Below, piece after piece: positions 1 through 9,936 of a DNA stretch of 64,000 nt; the first letter of the stretch is position 1, and each line of letters starts with the position of its first letter. This DNA comes from Heterohyrax brucei (taxonomy: Eukaryota; Chordata; Mammalia; Hyracoidea; Procaviidae). The notes beneath the pieces were generated by a model that was not told where the DNA came from, searched no databases, and saw only the letters and a program-made list of their open reading frames with translations. The DNA lies in assembly GCA_028571685.1 (NCBI GenBank), contig CM053152.1, positions 24,064,001 to 24,128,000 on the forward strand, written 5' to 3'. A program made the translations under genes and the position numbers.

Positions 1-624
1 GAGTTGGTGTGATGTTTGCTTAGGGTCGTTTACAGCTGCAAGGGGCCTTGAGTTGAACACTCCCAGGAAGAGAGCATCTATAGTTCTCAGAGGTAGTTAT
101 TATGGAGGAATGTAATTCAGCTCCAGGGGATGTCTGGCCTGGGAACGGGGATAGGAAGCTTACAGACCCTTCTGCCTGTGGGGATGCAGACTTGGTCTCA
201 CTGTCCTCTATGGGATTGGTCTGAACTCTTCAGGAAACCCGAAGACTGACATAGTTCTGATGGATCTGGGAAGATCATGACCTGCTTGAAGAATGCGGAA
301 AGTGAGAAGTTGTGTTCTGCATCCTCAGGGCGAGATGGTTATTTCCCCAAACAAGGACTTCTTTGTCCTACATTTTGAAGTTTTTCTACACTGAGAACCA
401 GAAATACTACTTATGTTAGGAGAAGACTGCCTAGTACTCTTAGTAGACAGATGAGGGAAAATGCCCTTCAGCCCTGCTGTTCACTGGGATGGCTCGCTAT
501 TTCAGTGAGTCAGTGTTGCTTTGCTGTTTGTGTGTGGGGCTAAAGGAACCTAAGGGTAGGATCTGGATAAGGGTGGATTTTCCTTCAGATCAGGACTCAC
601 CGCCTAGCTTCCAAAGAGAATCTC
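1..624. other. LAMA3 intron, no recognised element
   Basis: This is intronic sequence upstream of the first exon in the window. I see no exon, SINE or LINE signature in it. The exon that should precede 2976 (the N-terminal half of LG2) was looked for up to 2975 and not found. Confidence 0.5.
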
Positions 625-998
625 TTAGTTTCCAAATGCTGCTGTAACAAAAAATACCACAAGAAGGTAGTTATAAAGAATAGATACCTGTTTTCCCACA
701 AGGCCAAATCGGATGGATTCCTTCCCTGTCAGGAGCTCAGGTGCTCCTTGACTTGCAGAGTGTCTTCTTAGGGTGTCTAGCCCTTGAATGCCCCACCTTG
801 CTCAGTCCCCACTCTGTATACTCTATGTCTACTCTGCTTTTTATAACTCATAGGTTTTTAGGTATAGGGTGTGCTCTACACTATTAAGTCCTCATTCACT
901 TAACAAAGAAAATCCTATTTCCAAACAGGATTATTGCCACAGGTATAGAGATTAGGATTCCAAAACTATTTTCAGCAACAGAATTCAATCCGTAATAA
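625..998 (+). mobile_element. Old LTR-like repeat (TTAGTTTCC...AATTCAATCC type)
   Basis: It starts with TTAGTTTCCAAATGCTGCTG and TAACA, and ends with GAATTCAATCCGTAAT. It is related in layout to the TGTC...GACA family copies at 39645, 41777, 50322 and 55403 but is more diverged. I cannot name the family. Confidence 0.45.
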
Positions 999-1139
999 AG
1001 TGGCCTTCTAGCCTTAAGGAAACTGTAAGAATAAAGCCTTCAAGTGCTGTGCCAGAAATTCCTGAATTCCCCTTTTCACTAAAAGAGGGGTTTATTCAGA
1101 GATACATCTTATACTTCAGTGGAGATGTAATAATGACCA

Positions 1140-1640
1140 AGACAGACATGATTCGTGCCCTTGAGGACATTACATTCTATCAGGGAAAGACAGATGGCAA
1201 ACAAAGTCATCCGAATGAATGAGTTCATCAGTTCATCACAATTGTGATGAACAAGATAGAGGAAGTGTTCAGGGTGAGATGAGTATTTCTAAAATCAGGG
1301 GGCTTCACCTGAGACCCAAAGGATAAGTAGGAGACGGCCTTTGAAGGGGAGAGGATGAAAGAGTGCTACAGGCAGAGTGGCCTGGTGGAGGCCTGGAGGT
1401 GGGCAGGGCAGGGAGCAGCAGGGACTGGGAGGGAGCCTTCTGGCACTGGAGAGGAGAGCCAGGGCGAGGGCTGAGAAAGGAGCCACAGAGAGATCAGGGC
1501 CCACAACACCTGCCGGGGACTCCTGACATTATCCTACAGAGGAGGATAACACACGCACGTTGGTGCCTTTAGGAAGGCCACTCTGGCTGCAGAGAGGGAA
1601 GTGGATTTCAGAGGGCCAGAGTGCACATGGAGAGGACAAC
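1140..1640. repeat. Probable ancient mammalian interspersed repeat
   Basis: Phrases such as 'gaggacattacattctatcaggg' style wording and a G/A-rich 'gcagagtggcctggtggagg' block recall an old repeat seen in many mammals. Similar text occurs at about 5560-5960 and 28620-29020. Short ORFs across it look like chance. Confidence 0.25.
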
Positions 1641-1687
1641 CTGCTGTTGCTGTGCAGTTTGGCAAAAGAAGTTTGGCGCAGACTAAA

Positions 1688-1918
1688 ACAAACAAACAAA
1701 ATCTTGCTGTTGAATTGACTGCAATTTTTCGCAATTGCACGTGTTACAGAATAGAGCTGCTCCATAGGTTTTTTTCCTTTTTCTTTTTTTTTGGCTATAA
1801 TCTTTACAAAAGCAGATTGCTAAGACTTGCTTCTGTAGTGCAAGCGGGTGAGTTCTTACTATCACCCTTTAGGCTAGTAGTCAGTAGGAGACTGTGTGTG
1901 CCACCCAGAAACCTATAG
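1688..1918 (-). mobile_element. AfroSINE, diverged
   Basis: Read on the minus strand this is a tRNA-type SINE. The 3' part is represented by 'gctgttgaattgactgc' and the 5' end by 'gtgccacccagaaacc'. A poly-T tract at 1770-1792 interrupts it. Confidence 0.7.
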
Positions 1919-1961
1919 CAGAGACCAAAATCAAAAATATAGAAATAAACTAAACAATTTA

Positions 1962-2125
1962 AAAAAACCCAAGGCCATTGTCATCCAGTCTATTCTGACT
2001 CATAGCAGCTGGTAGGATGGAGCAGAACTGCCCTGTAAAGTTTCCAAAGAGCAGCTGGTGGATTCCGACTGCTGACCTTTTGTTTAGCGGTGGAACTCTT
2101 AACTGCTGTGCCACCAAGGTTCCAT
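1962..2125 (-). mobile_element. AfroSINE, near full length
   Basis: It shows the whole antisense AfroSINE order: an A-rich tail, 'ccattgtcatccagtc', 'gagcagctggtggattc', 'aactgctgtgccacc'. It is the second of three minus-strand copies in a row within 1 kb. Confidence 0.88.
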
Positions 2126-2419
2126 AGCTGAGACTAGGTGGAGTGAAGTGGAGAAGGAACTCAGAAATGCTAGAACCATCAAGATTTGATGTAGTAGGAG
2201 AGATGGAAGGAGCAAAAATGACTGCTGGCTTTGTGGCTTGCTCACCAAGGTGATTAGAGGAGGGGAAGTCACTTGGTGGCATGAAGGAGACTGGAGCTTA
2301 TAAGTTTCACTGGGATATTCTGAATTTGATGTACGTATGCATCATGCAAGTGAGAACAAGAAGGTAATCAGATATGCACACAGCTCTAGACTGGAGAAAA
2401 ACCCTTGGGCTTCACTAGT

Positions 2420-2600
2420 AAAACTGGTTGCCATGGAGTCGGCTGTAATTCATGATGACCCTGTGTATGTGAGAGAACTGTGCTCCACAGGGTTCTCAAA
2501 TCTCTAGATCTTTCTACTGGGCACCTCTGAGTGGCCTTAAACCTCCACTTTTTGGTTAGTAGCCAAGTGCATTAACCATTTGTGCCACCCGGAGACTCCT
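2420..2600 (-). mobile_element. AfroSINE
   Basis: Antisense AfroSINE of the subtype with an extended middle part ('gggcacctctgagtggcc'), ending in 'tttgtgccacccggagac'. It is third in the 1688-2600 cluster and sits about 375 bp upstream of the first coding exon. Confidence 0.85.
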
Positions 2601-2756
2601 GAGCTTCACCAGCAAACCAGTACTGGAACCACTGGGGTGGCTGAGATTTGCAAGCCTGAGAGAGTACGTGAGGGAAGAAGACGTACTTTGAGGGATCCCA
2701 TTTTGGTTTCCTTTTTCCCATCCTTATTATTGACTGCATGAAACAGAATAATACTA

Positions 2757-2935
2757 CTAATAGCACACATTTATTGTGTACTTCCTGTCTGCCAACTATT
2801 AAACATGATGTTAAACATCACATAATTTTTACCCATTATAACCATCCCATGAATTAGATATTACAGTATGATTCCTTTTAACTAGTGAAGGAGCTGAAAC
2901 AGAGTAGTTTGTAATTTGAGAGTAACTTGAGTTAC
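2757..2935 (-). mobile_element. MIR-like SINE fragment
   Basis: The order 'tttattgtgtacttcctg', 'ccattataaccatccca', 'gaaggagctgaaacagag' resembles an inverted, decayed MIR. Confidence 0.4.
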
Positions 2936-2975
2936 AGTGCTCTTTCTGATCATCTGTGTTGTTTCCTGGTTCTAG

Positions 2976-3095
2976 GATCACTTTGTATCTCTAAATATAG
3001 AAGATGGCAAACTTGTGCTGCAGTATAAACTGGATTCAGAGCCACCAAAGGAAAGAGGAAGTAGAGACTCTATAAGCGATGGGAAAGAATATACG
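2976..3095 (+). CDS. LAMA3: LAMA3 exon, LG2 (15th from last)
   Basis: Acceptor TTCTAG, donor GTAAAT, phase 0 on both sides, 40 codons. It reads DHFVSLNIEDGKLVLQYKL and continues through PPKERGSRDSISDGKEYT. This is the beta-sandwich middle of LG2, where human LAMA3 has a closely similar 'SLNIEDGKL'. The next intron is 384 bp. Confidence 0.97.
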
Positions 3096-3479
3096 GTAAA
3101 TCTTTTAAATCTATTTTCTTGAATTGTGAAATGTACTTAGTCTTTTAAAATTAAGTTTGTGCAGGAAGAACACTGTCCATGTTACCAGGTAAACATAGTT
3201 ATTAACTGAAGGGCACATGCCTTTAAAAGTTGAACATTTAGGCATGGAATATATAACATACATATGGTGTGTATAAAATATGGTTGGTTTCAAATGCAAA
3301 TATGTCCATTAAAATGTTTTGTATCATATTTTTATTTAAAAGTGCTACTGTTCAGTCTTTCTACTATGTATATAAATGAATCTGAAGGATGACAAATGAA
3401 AACACAATAGCTCTGAACCACCATAAACAAGCTTCTTTTATTTCCCAATGCTTGCTGCTTCATCTCTCGTTCATTTCAG

Positions 3480-3613
3480 ATTCGGATCAAATTTGCAAAA
3501 ATCCGAAAAGTTCTGTTGGTGAATGTGAATTCTGTAAGCATTAGAGTTGAAGGCGAAATATTTGATTTCAACACATACTATCTGGGTGGAATTCCAATCT
3601 CACTGAGGGAAAG
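3480..3613 (+). CDS. LAMA3: LAMA3 exon, LG2 (14th from last)
   Basis: Acceptor TTTCAG, donor GTAAGA. It starts in phase 0 and ends after two bases of an Arg codon (AG|G). It encodes IRIKFAKIRKVLLVNVNSV, then VEGEIFDFNTYYLGGIPI, the strands that close LG2. The following intron of 5.7 kb is full of SINEs and contains the 79-bp tandem duplication. Confidence 0.97.
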
Positions 3614-4127
3614 GTAAGATAATATGTTTAAAAAAAAAAAAAAGGCAGATTGCTTCTCTTAGTGTTTGATTGCTCCTGATTATCTAGTCTACCTTGTTTA
3701 ATGCCAGCAACAAAGTACCACTTGAAAGGGTTTAAAGCTGTGTCACCCCCATACTCACTCTTGGGAAGAGGAAAACCCCAGGGAATACAGGAGTGCTAAG
3801 AATGCCATCGAGGAACTGGAGGCTGTGACTCTAGGGTCTTACAGGAAGTGTAGGAGAACACAGGCTGTTCTCTGGGCTGACAGGGGTACTGGGCGGTGAA
3901 AGCTGGGCTCATCGTCTTCTGGAAGTGTCCACTATAGTGCACAGCACCATTCCCCTTTCACCTCTCTGTCACCTGTCCCTTACATGGCTTCCAACAAGGA
4001 ATCAATGCATAGCTGTTTTGTGGGTTAATGAATATATGTCTTAATGAGGTTAATTTGAAAGGCAATAAAATTTAATCTGAACGAGAAAAGAAAACAACAT
4101 TTTGAGAATGTACTTAAAGGTAGCTTT
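3614..4127. other. LAMA3 intron, no recognised element
   Basis: Apart from an A13 run at 3630, I see only unique-looking intronic sequence here. Confidence 0.4.
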
Positions 4128-4192
4128 ATTTAAAAAAAAAAACAACAACTTGCTGTCAAGTCAATTCTGACTCACAGCAACCCTAAACATTT
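4128..4192 (-). mobile_element. AfroSINE 3'-end fragment
   Basis: An A-rich tail is followed by 'cttgctgtcaagtcaattc' and 'gactcacagcaaccc', the antisense 3' end of an AfroSINE. The rest of the element is missing, as in a 5'-truncated copy. Confidence 0.7.
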
Positions 4193-4791
4193 TGTTCCTC
4201 TTTTTGTGTCCTCCCCAAAGACTTTCAGATAGTAATCTGTGGAAAGAAGATGCCTTGGGAGAGTTAGTACAGCTTCATAATCAAGCTAAGAGTGCCTCCC
4301 AGAATGTTTGATTGTGATTACTTTTATATGGACATCTGAAGCTAGCCAATCTTTTTTCCACTTTGTAATCAGTTCAAAGGAGTTTAATGTGGTTCCTAAG
4401 GTGGCATACAGAGGTGGTTCTTTCTTTGTGAATTCTTATACTTTGGACATCTGAGTGAACTGAGCAGAAGGCACCAATCTTTGTTTCCTGGAGCAGTGGT
4501 GACTCAGTGGGAAGATTCTTGCCTTTTATGAGGGAGACCCAGGTTCAATTCTTGGACATTGCACTTCAGACATAGTCACAACCCACTTGCCCTTGGAGGA
4601 TAGCCTGTGGCTATGATGCTGAACAGGTTCAGGAGAGCTGTCAGACTATGACATACTAGGAAGAAAGGCCTGGCTATCTACTTCTGGAAATTGGCCAGTG
4701 GAAACCATGTGAATCACCATAGCCCAGTTCAAAACCCATCTTGGGGATGGCACAGGTACTGGGCACTGTTTTATTCCATCCACTGTGCATG

Positions 4792-4821
4792 TCGGATCCG
4801 ACTCGACAGCACTTGGCTTGG
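4792..4821 (+). mobile_element. Tail-only RTE/SINE micro-insertion, 30 bp
   Basis: The sequence runs from TCGGATCCGACTCGAC to CACTTGGCTTGG and is bounded by GTGCATG at 4785-4791 and 4822-4828, a 7-bp direct repeat. It carries only the palindromic 3' tail of an RTE-type element. Confidence 0.65.
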
Positions 4822-4828
4822 GTGCATG

Positions 4829-4997
4829 TAGGGCACCCTCGTGGTGCAGTAGTTAAGAGCTGTGGCTGCTAGTCAAAAGGGTGGCAGTTTGAACACATCA
4901 AGTGCTCCTTGGAAACCCTATAGGGTGGTACTGCTCTCATAGGGTCACTGTGAGTCAGAATCAACTCAGTGGCAATGGGTTTTGTTTTTTGTGTCGT
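4829..4997 (+). mobile_element. AfroSINE, full length, with target-site duplication
   Basis: It starts 'taggg-caccctcgtggtgcag', has 'agttaagagctgtggc', 'ctccttggaaaccctatag', 'cactgtgagtcagaatc' and a T-rich end. GTGCATG flanks it at 4822-4828 and 4998-5004. Confidence 0.9.
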
Positions 4998-5275
4998 GTG
5001 CATGAACTCATCATGAGTTAGAGGTGACTCAGTGGCAGCTAACAGTAAAAACTACTTGTTTCAAAAACTTCAGGGTTTCTCTAAAGACAAAAATGCAGGT
5101 AGGAAAGCTCAGCACTTCAATGCCATTTGAGAGGGACGGAATGTTTTCATTCTGTGGATTCTTTTAGTTGTAAGGGACTTTGGTCACGTAATATTGACCC
5201 TTGTACTTCATGGATGAAAATATTGACAGTCAAAGAGATGAAATGACCTTGTCAATGTTAAATGGCAATTCAACC

Positions 5276-5477
5276 ATGGATGGCATTGCTGCTGAGTCAA
5301 TTCTGACTCACGTCAGCCCTGTAAGACAGAGTAGAACTGTCCCATAGGTTACTAAGGCTGTAATCTTTAGGGGACCAGACTGCCACAACTTTCTCCTGCA
5401 GTGTTTGGTGGGTTCAAACCACAAACCTTCCTGTTAACAGCTAAGTGCTTAACTGCTGTGCCATCAGGGCTCCTTTT
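5276..5477 (-). mobile_element. AfroSINE, longer subtype
   Basis: Antisense order 'gctgctgagtcaattc', 'acagagtagaactgtccc', 'taagtgcttaactgctgtg', 'ccatcagggctcc', with an extra middle segment (about 5350-5400). Confidence 0.87.
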
Positions 5478-5559
5478 ATTCCACTAAATGTAGTGAAGTA
5501 CAATAATTTATGGTAATCAGCTGTCTTGCATCCATCTGAGAATTATTGTTGGCATACTC

Positions 5560-5960
5560 ACAAGCATTTGTTGGGTGCCTGATGAGCACTGGGCAGTTTG
5601 ACAGGTGTTGGGGGTACACTGATGAGCCAAGCAGAGCACAAAGGAGGATGAAGGGTCAATAGGCACCAAGTAGAGGGGTGCTGTGAGGGGGCTTGGGAGC
5701 TGAGGGAGCCCAGGGAGGACTCTGATCCAAGTCCCGCTGGGGGCTTCTGGCTAGGACATGAGAGATGTTAGCTCTTTAACATATGTGAAAAGCTAAAAAC
5801 TAGAGAAAGGCTGAAACCTTTAAAGAATGGTATACAGGGCTGTGACCTGGGGCTGGTGTGGAAAGCAGGGCCAGACCACGAGGGATCTGGAATGTCACAG
5901 TAAGGAGCCTTCTGAGAAATGTGGGTTTTCTGTAGCTCACTCCAGTGCAGGGTGGCTTTA
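5560..5960. repeat. Probable ancient mammalian interspersed repeat
   Basis: 'ttgttgggtgcctgatgag' followed by 'gatgagccaagcagagc' and 'agccttctgagaaatgtg' recalls an old widespread repeat. Comparable wording lies at 28620-29020. Confidence 0.3.
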
Positions 5961-6529
5961 GATTAGAGAGGACAAGGGTGGAGGCAGATGGAATGGCCCG
6001 AAGGTCACTGTATTAGTGGGGGTGAGAGAGGACAGTGGCCTCACCCAGGTGCAGATGAGGACAATGGAGTGGACTCTAAATATGTAGGATGTCCCGTGGG
6101 CAACTGAATGATTGCTTGTGCTTGGGTGGGGTACAGAAACAGTGCCTGGTTTATTATTTGACCCTTGGGTGGATGGAGAGCATCAGCAGAAGAGAAGATA
6201 GAGGTGGATGGTAAGTTTAGTTTGAGGTAGGCTGAGTCCCAGGAGCTCACGCCATCATATCCATTGGCTTCTGGGCCTCTTTACCTGCCCAAGAGGCCTA
6301 GAAGCCAGTGGACATGAAGGCCTGGAGCTGAGGAGACAAGTCAGGCTGGTGACCAGGCCCAGCCCTGGGCAGCCTGAGGACTTCTCAAGCAGAGGCTATA
6401 GTGGAGCCATTAGTCAGGGGATTGCTTTTAAGGGTGTTATCCTGAGGCCACAGGGAGCAGTGTGGATGCCAGTCAAGCGTGGTTTACTATCAAGGATGGG
6501 AAATGAGAATAGAAGGGAAGTGTGTTCTA

Positions 6530-6625
6530 GTTTTGGCTCAGCCACAGAATAACCTGTGTGACTTTGGGTTAAGCAAGCATTCACCCTTTTTTGCCTTTGA
6601 TCTTGATCCATTAAATAAAAATATA
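6530..6625 (+). mobile_element. MIR-like fragment
   Basis: 'cctgtgtgactttgggtta' followed by 'agcaagc' resembles the MIR phrase about gaining 'tgtgtgaccttgggcaag'. It is cut off by the AfroSINE that begins near 6630. Confidence 0.4.
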
Positions 6626-6629
6626 TAAC

Positions 6630-6800
6630 AAAAAAAACCCAAACGCATTGCCATTGATTCTGACTCACAGATTTCCAAAGCTGTAATACTTACAGAAGCA
6701 GTCTGTTGCATCTTTGTCCTGTGAAGCAGCTGGTAGGTTTGAAGTGCTGAGTTTACAATTAGCAGCTGAGCATTTAACCACTGCACCACCAGGGCCCACA
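6630..6800 (-). mobile_element. AfroSINE
   Basis: Antisense copy: A-rich tail, 'gcattgccattgattctg', 'gaagcagctggtaggtttg', and 'accactgcaccaccagggc' at the 5' end. An AT/TG microsatellite follows directly. Confidence 0.87.
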
Positions 6801-6814
6801 TCTCTGTCTCTCTG

Positions 6815-6945
6815 TGTATATATATATATATATATAGTGTGTGTGTGTGTAGTATGTATATCTCTATATAGTATTTGTGTATATACATCTATTATATATA
6901 ATATTACATATACATATATATGCATTTATGTACACATACGCACAT
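6815..6945. repeat. TA/TG microsatellite
   Basis: A (TA)n run at 6817-6835, then (TG)n at 6837-6850, then imperfect TATA-rich sequence to 6945. Confidence 0.9.
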
Positions 6946-7139
6946 ACTGAACTTGCCTAATAAGCTCTCAGCAGGCCGTACTTTGAGTTTTCATTTAAAA
7001 GACCAGAACAGGGAAATGCAGGAGGCAGAGGCCCCAAATTGCACTGTCCTTTTACTCTCTAGCAAATAAACTGCAAGACGACATTCAGATCTTTCTGGCT
7101 GTGCTCCAGACCTCTGGTAGATTCTTTGATGAGAACAAC

Positions 7140-7232
7140 CTGTCTTCAAAGATGGTTGTGAGGATTCGGAGTGTGTAAGGAGATTGGTGTAGTACTTGGC
7201 ACAAAGAAAGTACTCAGTAAATGTTAGAAGAA
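7140..7232 (+). mobile_element. MIR 3' part
   Basis: 'ggttgtgaggattcggag', 'agtacttggcacaaag', 'actcagtaaatgttag' is the typical 3' half of a sense MIR. Confidence 0.6.
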
Positions 7233-7647
7233 AATACCTATTGTGAATAATTGTTGGGAGGACGGAAAAATTGGCATAAGGTGACGAAACATACCTAGTA
7301 CAAAGGATGCGCTCCGCGGCACGTGTGCTGCGTCCTGCCTTTCTGCCCCTCTCTGCCTCCTTCGTCTTCCCTCAACCAGAACCCCCTTAGTGGGAGGAAG
7401 GACATTAGGGTCTAACACATTTGGAAATCAGAGAGAAAGTCAGTCTACAAATATATATAAATAGTCAAGCTCCAGGAATTAAAATGATCTTGCCTCCTCT
7501 ATTAAGGCAAAAGCCATCTTTATAAAAGAAGTAAGCTCATGCTGCATTCAGTGAAATTTAATTTTATGCATATTGCATGCAGCTCAGCTGTTTACAATGA
7601 GCTGAATAAAAATGAATGCAGATACCTTTCAATTAGAAAAGTGAGCT

Positions 7648-7805
7648 ACCGTAGGGATTCCTAATAAAATCAGCTTTGGAGTTTTCTTGGTAATCATTTG
7701 TTTAGAAAGGCCGAATATTGGCCGGCACCGTAGGGATTCCTAATAAAATCAGCTTTGGAGTTTTCTTGGTAATCATTTGTTTAGAAAGGCCGAATATTGG
7801 CCGGC
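7648..7805 (+). repeat. Perfect 79-bp tandem duplication
   Basis: Copy 1 is 7648-7726 and copy 2 is 7727-7805. I see no difference between them, and three further bases of the unit (ACC) follow. The unit starts ACCGTAGGGATTCC and ends GAATATTGGCCGGC. It lies in the LG2 intron in sequence otherwise free of recognised repeats. Confidence 0.97.
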
Positions 7806-8045
7806 ACCTCAGTCAGTTTAAATGTGTCACTACTTTATGCAAATTCAACTGCAGACCGATCCAAAAGTCAAATCACAGTGCAAATGCCAAGGCAGTCACC
7901 TGGAACTCCTTAGGTTCTCATTATACTACCTGTAGTAGGGAGAAAGACTCTCACTGTCTCTCAGTGAAGGAGCTCTGGTTTGCAAACAATTAACCGCTTG
8001 ACTGCTCAGGAAATGTTGGCAATTACAACCCAGCAGCAGCACTGC

Positions 8046-8156
8046 AGGTAAAGACCAGGCCTTCTGCCTCTGTAAAGATTACAGCCAAGAAAACCCTGTT
8101 GGGCAGTTCTATTCTGTCACCTGGGGTTGCTGGGAGTCAGAATCAACTCAAGCACC
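8046..8156 (+). mobile_element. AfroSINE 3' part
   Basis: 'aaagattacagccaagaaa', 'gttgggcagttctattctg', 'gggagtcagaatcaactc' is the 3' two thirds of an AfroSINE; no tRNA-like head. Confidence 0.72.
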
Positions 8157-8164
8157 CATCAGCA

Positions 8165-8390
8165 GCAGCGTCTTCCTCTGGGTCCTTACTCTGTACCAGA
8201 CACCATCTGAGTCTGTTATATGTGTTAACTCATTTAAACAGACAGCAACTCTGTGGAACAGATTGTCATATTCCCATTGTAGAAATCAGTAAACAAAAGC
8301 ACAAAGAGGTTAAATAGCCTGGTCAAGGTCATACAGCCCCAAGTAGCAGAGACAGGACCTGGCTCCAGAGTCCACAGCCTCTCCAACACT
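8165..8390 (-). mobile_element. MIR SINE
   Basis: Antisense MIR order: 'tgtgttaactcatttaaac', 'ttcccattgtagaaatcag', 'aaagaggttaaatagcctg', 'gtcaaggtcatacagcccc', 'ggctccagagtccacagcc'. Confidence 0.75.
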
Positions 8391-8737
8391 TGCTAACACT
8401 TTCTGCATGTTCACTACAGTGTGCCGCTCACTATTACAGGTATTTCATGTGCAGCAGCTTGTTTAATCCTTAGAACCCTTTTGATGGTAAATAACTTGGC
8501 CGGGTTGCACAACTGGATAACACTGGAACCCCAGACAGATGCCTGCAGCTTCCCCATGTATTCCATTGTTTCAACTCTACATTGATTAAATGTCAAGCCA
8601 CATTTTTCTTAATTGGTTTCAGCCAAAAGTATCAGTTTGTTTCATTTGAGTTTACAGTGGCTACTGAAGAGTGGATCAGAGAGAGAGAAAGAGTTTTCTA
8701 GAGCATTCCTGGCTCAAATAAGTCACCTGTTAGTTAT

Positions 8738-8900
8738 ATGGAAACGCAGGTGGTATAGTGGTTAAGAACTACAGCTGCTAACCAAAAGGTTGGCAGTTTG
8801 AACCCGCCTAGCACTCCTTGGAAGCTCTATGGGGCAGTTCTACTCTGTCCTATAAGGTCACTATGAGTCAGAGTCAAAGCAACAGCAGTGGGTTTGTTAG
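8738..8900 (+). mobile_element. AfroSINE, full length
   Basis: Head 'aggtggtatagtggttaag', then 'gctaaccaaaaggttggc', 'actccttggaagctctatg', 'ggcagttctactctgtcc' and 'agcagtgggtttg'. About 385 bp upstream of the next LAMA3 exon. Confidence 0.92.
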
Positions 8901-9286
8901 TTAACTTCCAACTTACCTTGCATTACTGTGCCTCCAGCGTAGAGGGGTCAGGGAGCAGTTCTACATACTGCGCAGCCTCAGTAGCCTGTGCCTTTTGTGG
9001 CCACTGGTCATTCTTGGATCATCTGTTAACATCCTTATGTGCATTTTTAAAGCTGACAGTGCATAATCACACAAGAAGAAAGTAGATTTTCCCAGCCTTA
9101 CAAAATAAGCAAGTCACATGACATCCATCCACGATGACGGCAGTATAGGAATACCATGAGAACTGGATAACTGTAAAATTGTGTGCTAGTTTATGGGTAG
9201 AAAGTAGTAGATGGTGTAGAGTGCTGCTCTGATGCTGAGGAGAGCCTGGCATGATATATTTCTTCCTTTCTTGTATCCCAAATTAG

Positions 9287-9404
9287 GTTTAACATTTCTA
9301 CACCTGCTTTCCGAGGCTGCATGAAAAATCTGAAGAAAACTAGTGGTGTTGTTAGACTGAATGACACTGTGGGGGTAACCAAAAAATGCTCAGAAGACTG
9401 GCAA
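9287..9404 (+). CDS. LAMA3: LAMA3 exon, end of LG2 (13th from last)
   Basis: Acceptor AATTAG, donor GTAAGT. One base completes an Arg codon, then 39 codons end in phase 0. It encodes FNISTPAFRGCMKNLKKTSG and then VVRLNDTVGVTKKCSEDWQ, almost the human wording. The two cysteines form the terminal disulfide of LG2. FNIST and LNDT are candidate N-glycosylation sites. Confidence 0.98.
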
Positions 9405-9795
9405 GTAAGTGAAGAATTACTCTTGAGCTTAGTGCAGAATCAGAACTTGGCACAGGTGTCCAACCAACTCATCTTTGGTCTTAATAACCTAACAACTTGT
9501 GACTTTTCTCTGGTAGCACAGAGTGAATTGACTGAAATACACTCCCTATATATACTTACAAGACATAAAACCTCTTCAGATTTTTACATTTGCTTTGCAG
9601 ATAAGTAGACATACCAACATGCAACAACTTAGAGATGATTCGTGAATTATCATGCAGTTAAAACCAATTTTATTTCTTCCTGAGGCAACATAAATGACAT
9701 GAATCAGTCTAAATGCAGTGATGTAGAATAAGACCCAGTATTTTAGTCATGAATTGATTACAGTGTCTGTAATGTTTTCCATGCTTGTGTTTCAG

Positions 9796-9936
9796 CTTGT
9801 GCGAATGGCCTCATTCTCCAGAGGAGGGCAATTGAGTTTCCCCAGTTTGGACTTGGCATTGCCCAACAACTTCCAGGCCTCATTTGGGTTCCAGACCTTT
9901 CAACCTAGTGGCATATTATTAAATCATCAAACACGG
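9796..9936 (+). CDS. LAMA3: LAMA3 exon, start of LG3 (12th from last)
   Basis: Acceptor TTTCAG, donor GTATGA, phase 0 on both sides, 47 codons. It reads LVRMASFSRGGQLSFPSL and later ASFGFQTFQPSGILLNHQTR, the first strands of LG3. Confidence 0.97.

Larger units (their letters stand above)
4490..5050 (+). mobile_element. tRNA-Gly-derived SINE with RTE-type tail, interrupted
   Basis: The head (4490-4575) mimics tRNA-Gly(GCC): 'gactcagtgggaagattc' stands in for the A-box region and 'ggttcaatt' at 4552 for the B box. The body holds 'gatgctgaacaggttcagg', 'ggaagaaaggcctggc' and 'tggggatggcacagg', as in afrotherian SINE/tRNA-RTE elements. The tail is split: the body stops near 4784 and resumes at 5005 ('actcagtggcagctaac'). 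A 30-bp tail fragment and a complete AfroSINE lie between. Confidence 0.8.

Noticed and set aside
1-2975. Missing LG2 N-terminal exon of LAMA3
   Set aside because: I searched for codons matching the 'GLLFFAENG' stretch expected before 2976; none found, so that exon lies upstream of the window.
6538-6950. Tyr/Ile/His-rich ORFs of 78-116 aa
   Set aside because: Translations of the TA/TG microsatellite and the AfroSINE.
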